This document shows positions 24,394 through 37,000 of a stretch of 64,000 bases of DNA, piece after piece. The DNA lies in the NCBI GenBank assembly GCA_027704905.1, contig CM051007.1, positions 19,208,059-19,272,058 on the forward strand. Reading direction: 5' to 3'. The position numbers and the translations under genes were made by a program. Numbering within the stretch: position 1 is the stretch's first letter; the number at the start of each line of letters is the position of its first letter. The stretch is from Muraenolepis orangiensis. Lineage: Eukaryota > Chordata > Actinopteri > Gadiformes > Muraenolepididae. The notes under the pieces were generated by a model. The model saw only the letters and a program-made list of their open reading frames with translations, did no database searches and had not been told where the DNA came from.

Positions 24394-24790
24394 CAGTGGT
24401 CTTCAACCAGGGGGTCTGCGGATGTACTGCATGGGGTCCACGGACATGATTAATGCAGAAATCAATCCCCCACATGCAGAAATGACCCCCCGCATTTCAC
24501 CCATTCCACCTTCAAGTCAGTGTTTGCACCACAGAGACCTGGGCCTCAGAATAAATGTTATCCTGCCACACACCAGGGTCAGTCATCGTACAATTGAAAA
24601 GTTTGAGCCTGATGCAGTCATTTGAATTATGTCGACATGGCTTATAACTAAGCACCAAAGCTATATATATCAAGATGTTAATAAGGCATTATACACATAT
24701 TATTAGGCCTATAGGCCTGGGATAAAATGCAACAGAATTCTATTAAACAATGTAAAGGGGGTCCTTGAAGACCCGTAGAATATTCTAGAA
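24394..24790. mobile_element. Charlie-like hAT non-autonomous element remnant
   Basis: Begins CAGTGGTCTTCAACCAGGGG, the usual hAT/Charlie terminal phrase, followed by GGTCTGCGGATG and GGGGTCCACGGACATG. GGGGGTCCTTGAAGACCC near 24757 is a typical internal phrase near the other side. The right terminus is not clear and no transposase is present. Confidence 0.55.
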
Positions 24791-24920
24791 TAATATGTAG
24801 TACATAGCTGATAGCTACAAATACCAACAATCCCATACAGAACATTTCCCCTATACCAGATATATTGCATTTTGAAAGTGGTACTCTGGGGCTGTAGAAA
24901 TATCTTGTAGAGGAGTATAC

Positions 24921-25130
24921 GATGACAAGATACAAGTTACAAGATTTTTATTTGCCATTTGTAACACAAGTACATAGGAACGCTTACTCCCCATTCCCAT
25001 CCCGCGGTATAAATCTTAAAAACAACACCATAAAAATAACAATTACAAAAAAATACAATAAAATAAACAAACAAAAAAAAGAGCAGCAAAGTGACATAAA
25101 TGATATGTACAACTCGCCCCTATCACACGC
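24921..25130 (-). mobile_element. LINE 3' UTR fragment
   Basis: Minus-strand tail related to 6756-6850: GATACAAGTTACAAGATTTT at the end, ACACAAGTACATAGGAACGC, a CCCATTCCCATCCCGC block, then an A-rich ACAATAAAA stretch. No coding part is attached. Confidence 0.7.
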
Positions 25131-25828
25131 CAGTAGTTGTGCTCTTGCTTTGGTGGAGCTAACTACGGCCCAGCGCCTTCAGCTGTAAACAGACCTTGTG
25201 CATGTTTAAGAAAAAAAGATGGGTAAAAGATTCAAATTGGCAAATTTGACAGGTAAAGAAAAAATGTTTTGGCTGTTCACATGACTCTAACATGTTGGCT
25301 CTGCCTGCTGGTTGTTACTGACTGAGTGAGCAACCGATGGTTAGCAACCGATGGCGCGCATCTCACACATTGTCCCTTAGAATGCTCCGGTCTACACGTC
25401 TGCAGCCACATTTGGAGTGACCAGTTCCAGAAATCCAGAACCGGATCCAATGTATTTTTTTGACCAATCAGGACACAGTGTTGTGTAACGATGCTTCCAC
25501 GGGGATACATTATCATGAACACAGCGTTGTGATTTGTCTAAATACGTGACACTTGGAAGCGCAAAACTTCTTCTTCCTTAACAATAAAAGTTATATAATT
25601 GAAAAAACGCAATGCAATAAAACTAAACGTACAGTTTAAACATCTAGTTCTTTCCTCTCCCGGGGACAGACGGAAGAGCCAAGAGAAGCAGCAGTGGCTT
25701 CTTCTTGGACGTTCTTCCAGCCACATTCTTTGGCAGCAGAAGTGCAGTGACCTGAAGGACACTGTGAGACAGGCAGGTGGGAGATCCGCCAGATGCAGTC
25801 ACAATCAGAGTGATGGTGGTTTTAATCA

Positions 25829-25830
<2 letters not shown>
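25131..25830. other. Unique sequence, nothing recognised
   Basis: Contains open frames of ordinary composition on both strands around 25540-25800, none with a motif I recognise. Confidence 0.4.
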
Positions 25831-25875
<45 letters not shown>

Positions 25876-25884
25876 TACACACAC
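25831..25884. repeat. (CA)n microsatellite
   Basis: About 42 bp of CA with a short imperfect extension (ACGCATACACACACG). Confidence 0.95.
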
Positions 25885-27150
25885 GTGACTTGAATCTATT
25901 CCTTCCTCCGCATCCATCTCTCCGGATTCCATTATACACTGCTGGAAGAGCTCAGCGTGGAGTTGGCTGACACCTCATTTTAAACCAAACAAAATAATTA
26001 AATAAATAAATGTTGAAGTGGCTGGGCCATTGGTCAAGTTGGAAGGACTTTGGAAGGACATTAGCAGGACACCACTTCCTCAGTGCAGCCACAAGACGAG
26101 GAGAAAAGTGGACAAAAAGGCAACCAGCTATGTTCACATAGACATAGAGGCACTGCTGTGGGTCTCCTCCTTCTCAGAGTCTGATAGAGTGGCTCGTCCA
26201 CTGAGGAGCTGTGGGATCCCATAGATCCAGGTCACCCAGAGATAAGATGGTGACGCGGGAGACGGTGGGGGAAAGCCTCAGATTTGGGAGCACAAACTAA
26301 ATACTTCTGGGCCGCCAAGCCCCGCTGGTACTGACTCAAAAGACAGTGAAGACTCAAAAGTCGAGAAAAGCGACCAACAATCAACCACATATTGTGAAAC
26401 TTTGGCCATTAACACGCTTCATAGTTCTTCATAATTACCAAAAAAAAATGTAAATGAACTCATCTGTAAACATATGTCTCGGCTAACTTTGCACGTGAAA
26501 GATTAACATAAGTGATACAAAATGGGCTTCCAACATAAACATAATTAAAAAGTAATACAAAAGTGAACAGAACCATACGGTACATATTTGCAAGTTAAAC
26601 AGTAGCGCAGGGCAAAGTAATTATTTTGAATGCATGAATAAAATGTGTAAGAATTTGATTGGCAACTGTGAGAATACACTCCTTATCGAAGTAGATAAGG
26701 GCCCGAAGGTGTTGCTTTCTATGTGCGTGCTAGCATGTGACTGACGGGTGGAATCACACTCGGCGTGTACACAAGGTGCTCAATGTAATTCGATTTCAAA
26801 ATAGTTAGTATACACTTAAAAATAGCCACATTGTTTGGAAATGGACTAAACATTTGGCCTGAAAAATCCTTTTTCATTTCACGTTGCGTACAAATGGCGG
26901 TTTGTTATTATTAAGGAAAGAACTTCAGAGACAACGCAATTATTGAGGTCCTTGTGCATTTCCACGTCGACAGGCTATAAGGCAAGCGTAAGGTGAGCGT
27001 AGCACAAGGCTTTGACAGCGCTGCACTTAAATGGTGTTCTGTGATCCTCTGAAGGCCCGCTGTAAACAATCATTAAGTAGACATCAAAGATACGCACAGG
27101 AAATATGATTACGGCTTGGGTCTAAGTGGGTTATTTAAAAAATTCTGAGC
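25885..27150. other. Unique sequence; 26640-27130 may be conserved non-coding
   Basis: No gene seen. The part around 26640-27130 is non-repetitive with phrases such as TTAAATGGTGTTCTGTGATC and AAACAATCATTAAGTAGAC that resemble vertebrate regulatory DNA. This is texture only. Confidence 0.25.
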
Positions 27151-27151
27151 A

Positions 27152-27205
27152 CACACACAGACACACACACGCACACACACACACGCACACACACACACAC
27201 ACACT
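27152..27205. repeat. (CA)n microsatellite
   Basis: CA repeat with AGAC and CGCA interruptions. Confidence 0.93.
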
Positions 27206-28430
27206 CCACAGAGATCCACTAGTTTAGCTTTTGTCATCATTTGTTATAGTTAGCAGGCTTTCCGAGTACCATTGTCCAGAGAAAGATGACAAAACAAACA
27301 CAGCTCGGTTCAATTAAGTTGAAAATATGCAAGCCGGGAGCAGAGGCCTCCAAAATAAATAGTATAATTAAAAGAGTACTTCTGAGCCCTGGATACTGAT
27401 ATTCATGAATTCTGTCCCGTCATTTGTCGGGGGTTCACTGGATATTTTTTTGCTCTTTTTCCGCTGCACAAACTAATTGAATTCTGCACAGTGGAATGTG
27501 TTGGCTCACGCCTGAGGGCTGTGCACTGAGTGACACGTCGAAATGATTGATGTCATTTTATTTCGAGAAACTTTGATTAGAAAAATAGATTAGTTTGAAG
27601 GCAAGCGTTGGGAAAGTTCAATGAGCTAACGCTCGAGGTGCTGAATACACCCTTACAAGTTGGGCGGAGGTAAAATGTAGGTGCAAAAAACAAAAATTAG
27701 GGGGAAATTAGCGACGCCACCGCCATAATAAACACAAGTGCAAGGTGACACTTGATTAAACATACAACGTGCCGATGATAAATAGGTTCAGACGTGGCCT
27801 TGTGGATCATCATTAGAGGTGCCGTGTGTTGTGCTGAGTGAGTTCCCGAATAAATACGTGGGCAAAATTAATTCCATAATTCAAACAATATTCATAATTC
27901 AAACACATGCTCTGGGTAAAATATTCACGTTTTTCCACTGACTATATAGCTTTTTGGGGGTCAATACTGAGGTAGTCTGTTTCCAGAGTTGTCTCCCCGT
28001 TGAGAGACTGATAGAGCTCATAGTTCCAGAAGGCACCAGAGCCGTGGGCTGGATCAACGTGTGAACTTCCCCCCCACTGGGACTGACTGTAGAGGCAAAC
28101 AACGCACAGGATTGCACTGTGCTTTGGGATGGATAGCTGATCAAGTCAACAGAAAGGGCACCTACTTAGAGATACTGCCTGCTCAGGCTTAGGGATGATC
28201 TACCTAAGCTTGAGAGCTAAAGACCGCCACAGAAAAATCTTCCTGTAGGAACAGCACCACCTCTGGGGAAATTGCAATTGCAGTCTTGGTTTTTTGCAGA
28301 CTAAGGCCTCCCACTAATTTCATCCAATAGGAAGTGGTAAAACCTTCTGTTCTCCAAGCTGTTGGCTTCAGTTACGACTTTATTATGCTGACATGATTCC
28401 AACCGAAAGTAGTTAAATATCTTGGTTAGT
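27206..28430. other. Unique sequence; 27480-27870 may be conserved non-coding
   Basis: 27480-27870 is a non-repetitive block with AAATGATTGATGTCATTTTA, TTGATTAAACATACAACG and ATCATCATTAGAGG phrases. No open frame of interest. An 81-codon minus-strand open frame at 27899-28144 matches nothing I know and may belong to the decayed LINE region that follows. Confidence 0.25.
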
Positions 28431-29887
28431 AGTTAATTATAGAGCAATATCCAATCTCCCTTTTAATAGCAAGATACTCGAAAAAGGTGGTCTAAAACTA
28501 AATCAACTCCTTCCTACACTATAACAAGATTCTGAAGAGAAAACAAGAACTAAAAGTGATCTCAGACTTAACACTGATGCCAAGAAGGTCTCTGTTCTTG
28601 TTCTTTTGGATTTAAGTGCAGCATTCGACACAAATTGATCACAGGATCCTCATCAATCATCTTCAAAAAACCGGGTGCGTATCTCTGATTGTGTCCCACG
28701 CTGGTTTAGAACATATAACACAGGGAGCAACATTCTATGTCAGTCTTCGAGATCATGTCTTGATGATGTTTTGCTCTGCCTCTTGGTATTCACTGGATAT
28801 GCTACCGCTTGGCTTTATTATCAGAACACACACACTGTAAACTCCCATAGCTATGCGGATGATACCCAATCATACATCTCTGTTGAACCAAATGATACGA
28901 ATACTATTTTCTCCCTCACTAACTGTCTATCAGCTGTCATTCAATGGATGAACAATAACTTAACATAACAACATCCTCTGACTTGGCCCCACACACACAA
29001 AAAAAGGGATGTGCATTTAAACAGCCTTGGGATTGCCTTGTAACTCCCTTGATTAAGTCAGGGGGCTAAAAGTCTCGGAGTTATCTTAAGACTCTGATCT
29101 CTGATCTGAGTCCCACATTAGCGAGGTGACCGAGATGGCCTTTTTTCACGAGAAACGCGGCGGTGGGTGCCGCTGTTTTGAACTCAGCAGGAAACAGTAA
29201 AAACTGAAAAAACCGATCCATGCTTTTATTTCAAGGAGACTCATTTTCAAGAATTGTGCACTCTGCAGTGCACTCCTCACCGGCCTCCCCCGAGACATCT
29301 CTAGAGAGGCTCCAACTGATTCAACATTCTGCTGGTGGGCCTCTGAGTAAAACATAGAATAGAGAGCATATTATCACTCCAGTGTTGACTGCTCTGCACC
29401 GGCTCCCGGTATGTCTTCAAAGTCATACAGAGGCTGGGGCCAGCCTCTTCCTTACTGACTAACTTTACGCCCTGAAGAGCAAGAGAAAATAATATGGGTG
29501 ACACTGCCACTTTTAAATGATGCCCCTAAACTGTGGAATCGGTTAACCTCAAGCATCCAGGGGATGTAAGCCTAGTAAACATCTTGAAGCGCCAGTTAAA
29601 AAGCTCTTCAATTTAGCATTTAACTACCATTTTGTAAAACAAAAGGAATATAGCCTTTCATTCGCATTTTACCTACGTTGATTTATATGCAGATTTTATT
29701 GTATTGATCAATTATGTTTTTTAGTTTTCGTTGTTGAAGCCGCCGTTTATTTTTCGGTCTTTTGTGCTGTATTGTACAGTGTTTTCGTTGTTTTTTGTAT
29801 TTGAACCAGTTTCTTTGTTTTGCGCTGTATTGTACAGTACTTTGAGCTGCATTCTTATATATATGAATGGTGCCATAGAACTAAAGC
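28430..29887 (+). mobile_element. CR1/Rex1-like LINE, heavily decayed
   Basis: Readable only in pieces across frames: NLPFNSKILEK near 28460, VLVLLDLSAAFDT (28590-28630), RISDCVPRWFRTY (28676-28715), NSHSYADDTQSYISVEPND with the YADD box at about 28850-28861, SLTNCLSAVIQWMNNN, KSLGVI near 29065, then LNDAPKLWNRLTSSIQ at about 29513-29560 and a KRQLK-like end. The 3' UTR runs to TGTACAGTACTTTGAGCTGC and ATATATGAATGGTGCCATA near 29875. Many stops and frameshifts show an old dead copy. The LTR at 29888 is inserted at or in its 3' end. Confidence 0.8.
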
Positions 29888-30157
29888 TGTGGATTGTGTG
29901 GTGGTTGATGGCTGGTTGACGCAGTCTCATCTGGCCCCAGCCAGATTGATTAGGCTCTGGGGCTGCTGGGTGAGGCGGCACACAGGATAAACCAGCCGTC
30001 ACTACACGCACTCAAAAGAGCTCTGACATGTCAGCGTTTACCACCTGCTCTGGCTGTAACACAATGCCAACTCTCCAATAAACAGATTTATGCAACATCT
30101 ACCTGTGTCCTGTGAGTTGGGAGGAGCCCAAAAAAGCCACTTCAGTGGCGTTTGGCA
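29888..30157 (+). mobile_element. Solo LTR, copy 2
   Basis: Starts TGTGGATTGTGTGGTGGTTG and has the same order of blocks as the LTR at 21656: TCTGGGGCTGCTGGGTGAGG, a CCAATAAACAG signal and CCTGTGTCCTGTGAGTTGGG. The CACCTGTGGGTCC segment is missing. AAAATGTATTATTG just after it resembles a LINE tail, consistent with insertion into the 3' end of the preceding LINE. Confidence 0.7.
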
Positions 30158-30666
30158 GGAGAAAATGTATTATTGTTCTGCTCTCCCGTGCTTGGCTTGG
30201 CTATGAAACAGTCGGTCATAAAAGTAAGTTCCTACCGTTTCAAAGAGATACAATTTCCATACAAAGGATTGCCTGAAGGGTGAAGGGCGGCTCATGTCGC
30301 AGTAGAGAGGGTGTGCAGTGGTGGAGCTAAACCCTCACAAGCCTGTGACTCACAAGCCTCCTCACTCAGACACACAAATACAAGCTTCCACCCTCGCTGG
30401 CGTCAAAGTTTATCCCGATCAGTTATGGTTAGACAAAAAAATAAAGTGTTTCCTCGCCCCGGGAGTGTGATTACCTTTCACGGTGACACTCACAGTTAAG
30501 AGCCGTCTGGAACACGCTTCTGCGACGGGGACACGCAGGAGGAAAGAAAAGGGAAGGGGGCTGGCTGCCAGGGTCGACCGCAGCAGCCCTCTCTCCCATG
30601 AAGGGCCCGGCCCCCCAAGTCCATTACAGGAGCCACCTGGCAGCCAAGCCTCTAAAGCATTAACCG
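30158..30666. other. Unique sequence, nothing recognised
   Basis: No coding or element signature. The plus-strand open frame from 30483 is ordinary sequence that runs into the GGA array. Confidence 0.4.
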
Positions 30667-30729
30667 GTGAGGAGGAGGAGGAGGAGGAGGAGGAGGAGGA
30701 GGAGGAGGAGGAGGAGGAGGGGGGGAGGG
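30667..30729. repeat. (GGA)n microsatellite
   Basis: About 20 units of GAG/GGA ending in a short G-run. It reads as poly-E or poly-R in plus frames. Confidence 0.97.
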
Positions 30730-31053
30730 GAAGCAGCAGGAGCAGCAGAAGCAGGGCAGAAAATCAGCTTCCTCCAAGATGGTAATGAGAAACAAAATGG
30801 ACGCCAAAGCCTTTTAGTTCCAATGCGGGGAAGGCCCGGGGGCCAATCAGGTAAGGAACGCTAGCCACGGGGAGAGCCTTTTATTGGTTGGGAGTGTGGC
30901 ATCTTGGAGCAGGTGGACAGCGTGCAGATGGACTGAGGGTTGGGGGAGGGGGGATTTGGGGGGGGCTGTAATGGTTGTCGCTTGTGAACATGACAGTGTG
31001 GCACTCCAGAACTCCATGATGACCAATTTAGCACTCTCAATTCTAGCGCGCGC

Positions 31054-31069
31054 ACGACACACACACACA

Positions 31070-31163
<94 letters not shown>
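31054..31163. repeat. (CA)n microsatellite with CACCACA interruptions
   Basis: About 110 bp of CA with two ACCACAC breaks near 31074 and 31110, preceded by a GCGCGCAC patch. Confidence 0.97.
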
Positions 31164-31165
<2 letters not shown>

Positions 31166-32700
31166 GTGTGGCAATCATAAGCAATTACAATGGATCAGAT
31201 TGCATTACGAGGCTGCAAGGAAACAATAATAAGTGAAGAACTGGCAACTGGCAGATACATTATCCACTCACAGATTCAACACTTCTAGTGGCAATAACTA
31301 CTTTGTGTTGTTGTCTTGCTGGCCTTGAAACTGAGGAAGCCAAGCTTAATTATATCCATGAAATAAGCTGCAGTTGTAAATAAGGAAAAATAAATAAAAA
31401 AAGAGGGAATTGGTTCCAGTCTTACGTTGGTGCTACAGACTCATAAAAAAGGGTAAGATTCTAAGATCTTAGCAGTTTAATAGGACCACGTTGAGCTGGT
31501 GTCCACATTCTCATTGGTCAACAGATTGACGATGTCATTTGAGGTTCATTAGTTAGATCTGGAATGAGACTTCGGGCTGACGTGATCAGATCAGCCGCGT
31601 ATGCATGGTCGCTTTATTGATCCCCAATGAAATAGATTGGGGCTTTTATTTGACAAATTATTGATTTGTTTGAAATAATTGCCATTGTATCTCACTCCTA
31701 CAAATGTTGCACGCTTGGTTACGAATCATTTGCAAGTGAAAAAGAAGAAAAAGTGCAAGTTTATTTTCAAATGTGCATCTCCGTGCGGTCTGCCTCCTCC
31801 GGTCTCCTCCCCTCTCTGCTAAAAACAGACTTCAGTGTTACATATATGCTCCATTAAACAGTGGAAAAACAGGGTGCGGAAATTAAAGAAAGAAGATGGG
31901 AAGGCACAAAGAGACGGTTTATTTGTTTTTCATATCCCAAACAGTGTGCCACATTTACTATTCAACCTGGTGGACCAGAAAAAAACAGAGATAGGCCAAT
32001 GGGCAAGGGTTTGCATGGAAAAATAGAACTGCTATTGTGGCATCACGAGGGGACAGGTTGTAGAGGGGTGCTAAATAGTCCCCTGGTGGACCAGCTGCAA
32101 TATCCCAAAATGGCCACCGGTCCACAAACTACATCTCCCAGCATGCCCCACAACTCTGACAGGTGTAGGTGCTTAAGCCACCTAATTGAAGCTGCACTGG
32201 GGAAACAGACAAAAGCACTTGTAGAAAAGCCTCTAAAGAGAAGGAAAGTCTCATTTTTGTTTGATTAACTATGCTTGGGGAAAAAGCCCTTTGTGAGGAA
32301 ATAAAGCCAATTTATTTTGACCTGTTTTGCCTGGAACTCTGCACCGCCCAACACTAGCCCGCTGAGACGGCCTCTCATGATGTCACACTATGTCTTTGCC
32401 AATATACAAGTTATATCTACAAACATGGGTACAGGAGAAAAAAAAATGTACTAGAAATCAAAATAACAAATAACAAACAAAAACTACTTTTCTTTACTTT
32501 TCCGTCACAGGTTTTTGTACACAGTGGCTAAACTTGTACTGATGTCCACTGTTAATAATTATAATAATTTTTCAATCAAAGAGCACTCTCCGTGGTTCTG
32601 GAGCTGTCCTGAAGCTGGGCCGACGGATGATACACATGCCGATAATTTATGACGTTATGTAAACAACTTTTGGCCAGCCGATCTCTGTAATTGAATCACA
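31164..32700. other. Unique sequence with a LINE-end remnant near 31600
   Basis: CGCTTTATTGATCCCCAATG at about 31609-31628 resembles the minus-strand 3' end of a common fish LINE (TTTATTGATCCCC). The rest shows no signature. The open frames around 31835-32268 are not recognised. Confidence 0.4.
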
Positions 32701-32702
32701 CA

Positions 32703-32712
32703 TGCGCGCGCG

Positions 32713-32804
<92 letters not shown>
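32703..32804. repeat. (CG)n-(CA)n microsatellite
   Basis: About 16 bp of GC dinucleotide followed by about 85 bp of CA. The GC part plus alternating purine-pyrimidine CA is a classic Z-DNA-prone arrangement. Confidence 0.97.
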
Positions 32805-32807
<3 letters not shown>

Positions 32808-32929
32808 TATATGAATGCGGTTCCTCATTAAGAACACGCACCACATGGCTCCTTCCTGGGAATGAGGCATTTACTGTGTCTCCCGCGAGAGTAATGAGCG
32901 GCTTTGCCTCTTTTGCCGCACAGCACGCG

Positions 32930-32930
<1 letters not shown>

Positions 32931-33020
<90 letters not shown>
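32931..33020. repeat. (GA)n microsatellite
   Basis: About 90 bp of pure GA. Confidence 0.98.
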
Positions 33021-33022
<2 letters not shown>

Positions 33023-33065
33023 CCAGCCATGTTACTCAATCAAGCTGGCTGAGAAACATCATGTG

Positions 33066-33117
33066 AGAGAGAGAGAGAGAGGGGGGGGGGGGGGGGGGGG
33101 GGGGGGGGAGGAGGGGG
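33066..33117. repeat. (GA)n joined to a 28-base G run
   Basis: A short GA array passes directly into 28 consecutive G (33081-33108) and a GGAGGAGGGGG end. Confidence 0.95.
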
Positions 33118-33444
33118 ACCAATGGTATTCAATCATCCCCAAGGGGGGGTGGGGGTATATGGGGATAGAGTGTGAGAAAATAAAAAAGGAACCAACGTAG
33201 CCTTGAAATGTTGAAGCAGGTGATCAATGGCTTGTGTAGACAAGCAAAGCAGTCCATACACCAATTACTCCCGGAAAACCCATCTGGAGCCATCACTCAA
33301 GGAGGAAGGAAGATACCAAGGCAAAACAAACAAATAAAGAAAGAAATAAGGAGGAAGTGCCGTTGGTTCCACTGGTTGTACCTGCCATGGCGGGGACAGC
33401 AGCAGATAGGAGGAGAGCAGGGTATGCACTGGGAGAGACAGTGA

Positions 33445-33445
<1 letters not shown>

Positions 33446-33498
<53 letters not shown>

Positions 33499-33505
33499 TG
33501 TGTGT

Positions 33506-33595
<90 letters not shown>

Positions 33596-33640
33596 TGAGA
33601 GAGAGACAGTGGAGTCCTGGGGGGCAGGGGGGGGGGGGGG
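33446..33640. repeat. Compound (GA)n-(GT)n-(GA)n with G run
   Basis: (GA)n at about 33446-33496, (GT)n at 33498-33594, a short GA end and a 14-base G run at 33627-33640. All open frames through it on both strands are repeat artefacts. Confidence 0.96.
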
Positions 33641-34330
33641 AGAGGATATGTGGATAATAATAAGTAAAATAAAAACCCCAACGACCGCTGGATCCAGGAA
33701 CAGGTAAACAGCAGACTTTCCGAAAGTGTGGTGTTCCAATGCACCTGGTCAAACAGCGCCACAGGGCTGCTTTCATGCAGGACTATGTTCCATTAGTATC
33801 TGATGCTGTTTCCCTTCCGCCCAGCGTTGTTGAGCAGTTATGTATCATTAAGCCTCTCTAGACACACTACATCTGGGCGGTTGAAATGCATGTACAGTAC
33901 GTGCTACAAATCAAGTCTGTATTTGAAAGGGTAAGTCAAGGGTTGATACTTCTAATAATTATATTGATTATATACTATAAACATTTATTAAATGCATTAT
34001 ACTAATAGTTATAATAGTAATAATAATAAAAATAATAATTCTCTCTCTCTCTTCCTCTTATAATGTATTGCTGAGGATGAAAGGGGGAAGTGGTTGCCAG
34101 TAATTTTCCCTTGGCTCCACAGGATGACGTGTTTGTGTCTGGATCCATTCGTCGGAAAGAAAACGCAGTTAATTAAACATGACTCTGGTTTTAAGGCTGC
34201 CAGTCCCATTAGAAGCCTACCCCATCTCGTGTAATATGTACCTCATTTCACTTAATTGTGGATGAGCGCTCAAGTGGAGAGCAACATTTCCCGTCTCCTA
34301 AATGCACCCGACACTCAGCCGCGCCGCACG
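33641..34330. other. Unique sequence, nothing recognised
   Basis: A small (AAT)n and (CT)n patch lies at 34014-34055. No other signature. Confidence 0.4.
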
Positions 34331-36030
<1,700 letters not shown>

Positions 36031-36358
36031 GGCTGAAAAGTGGAGGAATAAACAAGACATCACTGTGTAATTGATAGAAACATGCTTGTAGGGGCCGTTG
36101 CAGGGAAGATGACAAAAACACGTGAATTACCGAAAACACACAAAGGCAAAATTTCAGCCAACGGACAACACACAATGTTAAGGGGAAGCCATTCATAGAT
36201 GCACAATGATTTTTTAAAGTGCGATGGATGGTCTCAGAAAAAGTGGATGAACAAACAGACGCCACTGTGTCATTGATAAAAGCATCCCCGTAGGGACTGC
36301 GCAGGAAAGATGACAAAAACACACCAATTGCCAAACATGAAAATAGGCAAAGAAAATC
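36031..36358. repeat. Divergent tandem duplication, period ~202 bp
   Basis: The block from GAAAAGTGGAGGAATAAACA (about 36035) through CACTGTGTAATTGATAGAAA to GATGACAAAAACACG (36109) recurs from 36239 as AAAAGTGGATGAACAAACAG, CACTGTGTCATTGATAAAAG and GATGACAAAAACACA (36310). Offsets between matching phrases are 201-203 bp. The copies are clearly diverged. Confidence 0.75.
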
Positions 36359-36469
36359 TGATGTATGATGAATCTGTATTCATGATGCTCCTGCACTCCG
36401 GACACTTTAAAATGCTTTTTGAATGTTGTTTTTTTGCACAATTCAACCAATGTACAAATCATCCATCGG

Positions 36470-36600
36470 TCGGTCACTTTATTGTCGTTTTTTATTGTTA
36501 TTTTTATTGTAAAAAAGTATTTCATAGTATAGTGTTGTAGAACATTCACACTGCAGGAGGGAATAGGGAGTAAGCATCCGATTGTACTTGTACTACTACA
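36470..36600 (+). mobile_element. LINE 3' UTR fragment
   Basis: CAGGAGGGAATAGGGAGTAA followed by GCATCCGATTGTACTTGTAC is the plus-strand form of the tail seen at 6756, 13274 and 24921. The upstream TTTTATTGTTATTTTTATTG is the usual T-rich UTR of that family. Confidence 0.6.
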
Positions 36601-36767
36601 GCCTTATAGGGACATGCTCTGAACACGCATACCTTGGCATTACAAAACAATGTTAATAAACGTTCATTAATATGTTAATCTTGGTTTAATCTCTGGTGTT
36701 TTTTGTGCTGCACTTTAATTAAGTGTATCTATAGAAATCGCATATTAATTAAATTAAGGCATGTCAC

Positions 36768-36870
36768 ATTAAGTCGATTGTGACGGTAAAATATAAACCC
36801 GGAGGGAACAATTGTCCAACCATCGTCATCCATTAAGTTGATTGTGACGGTAAAATATAAACCAGAAGGA
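36768..36870. repeat. ~40-bp direct duplication
   Basis: GTTGATTGTGACGGTAAAAT with the following ATAAACCAGAAGGA (about 36837-36870) repeats GTCGATTGTGACGGTAAAAT with ATAAACCCGGAGGGA (about 36774-36808), spaced about 62 bp apart. Confidence 0.8.
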
Positions 36871-36909
36871 AAATGCTTGGAATACAATAGACTTGGACGT
36901 GACCATATA

Positions 36910-36960
36910 AATATGTTTGTTGCCATTACCTAAAGTTTAGATAATGGCAACAAACATGTT
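36910..36960. repeat. Near-perfect palindrome, 25-bp arms
   Basis: The left arm ATGTTTGTTGCCATTACCTA and the right arm (reverse TAGATAATGGCAACAAACAT) pair across almost no loop with two mismatches. Confidence 0.85.
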
Positions 36961-36973
36961 TCTTTATATCATG

Positions 36974-37000
36974 TCATTGGTTTAGATTCTAAACCAATGA
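36974..37000. repeat. Perfect palindrome, 13-bp arms
   Basis: TCATTGGTTTAGA and TCTAAACCAATGA pair perfectly around one base. It lies only 13 bp after the previous palindrome. Confidence 0.9.

Noticed and set aside
27899..28144. 81-codon minus-strand open frame of ordinary composition
   Set aside because: No motif recognised, and it neighbours a decayed LINE; not enough to call a gene.
30483..30785. Frame with a poly-glutamate stretch that might suggest an acidic nuclear protein
   Set aside because: The glutamates come from the (GGA)n array; flanks have no domain.
31861..32268. 135-codon plus-strand open frame
   Set aside because: No domain, overlapping alternative frame of similar quality, no exon signals seen.
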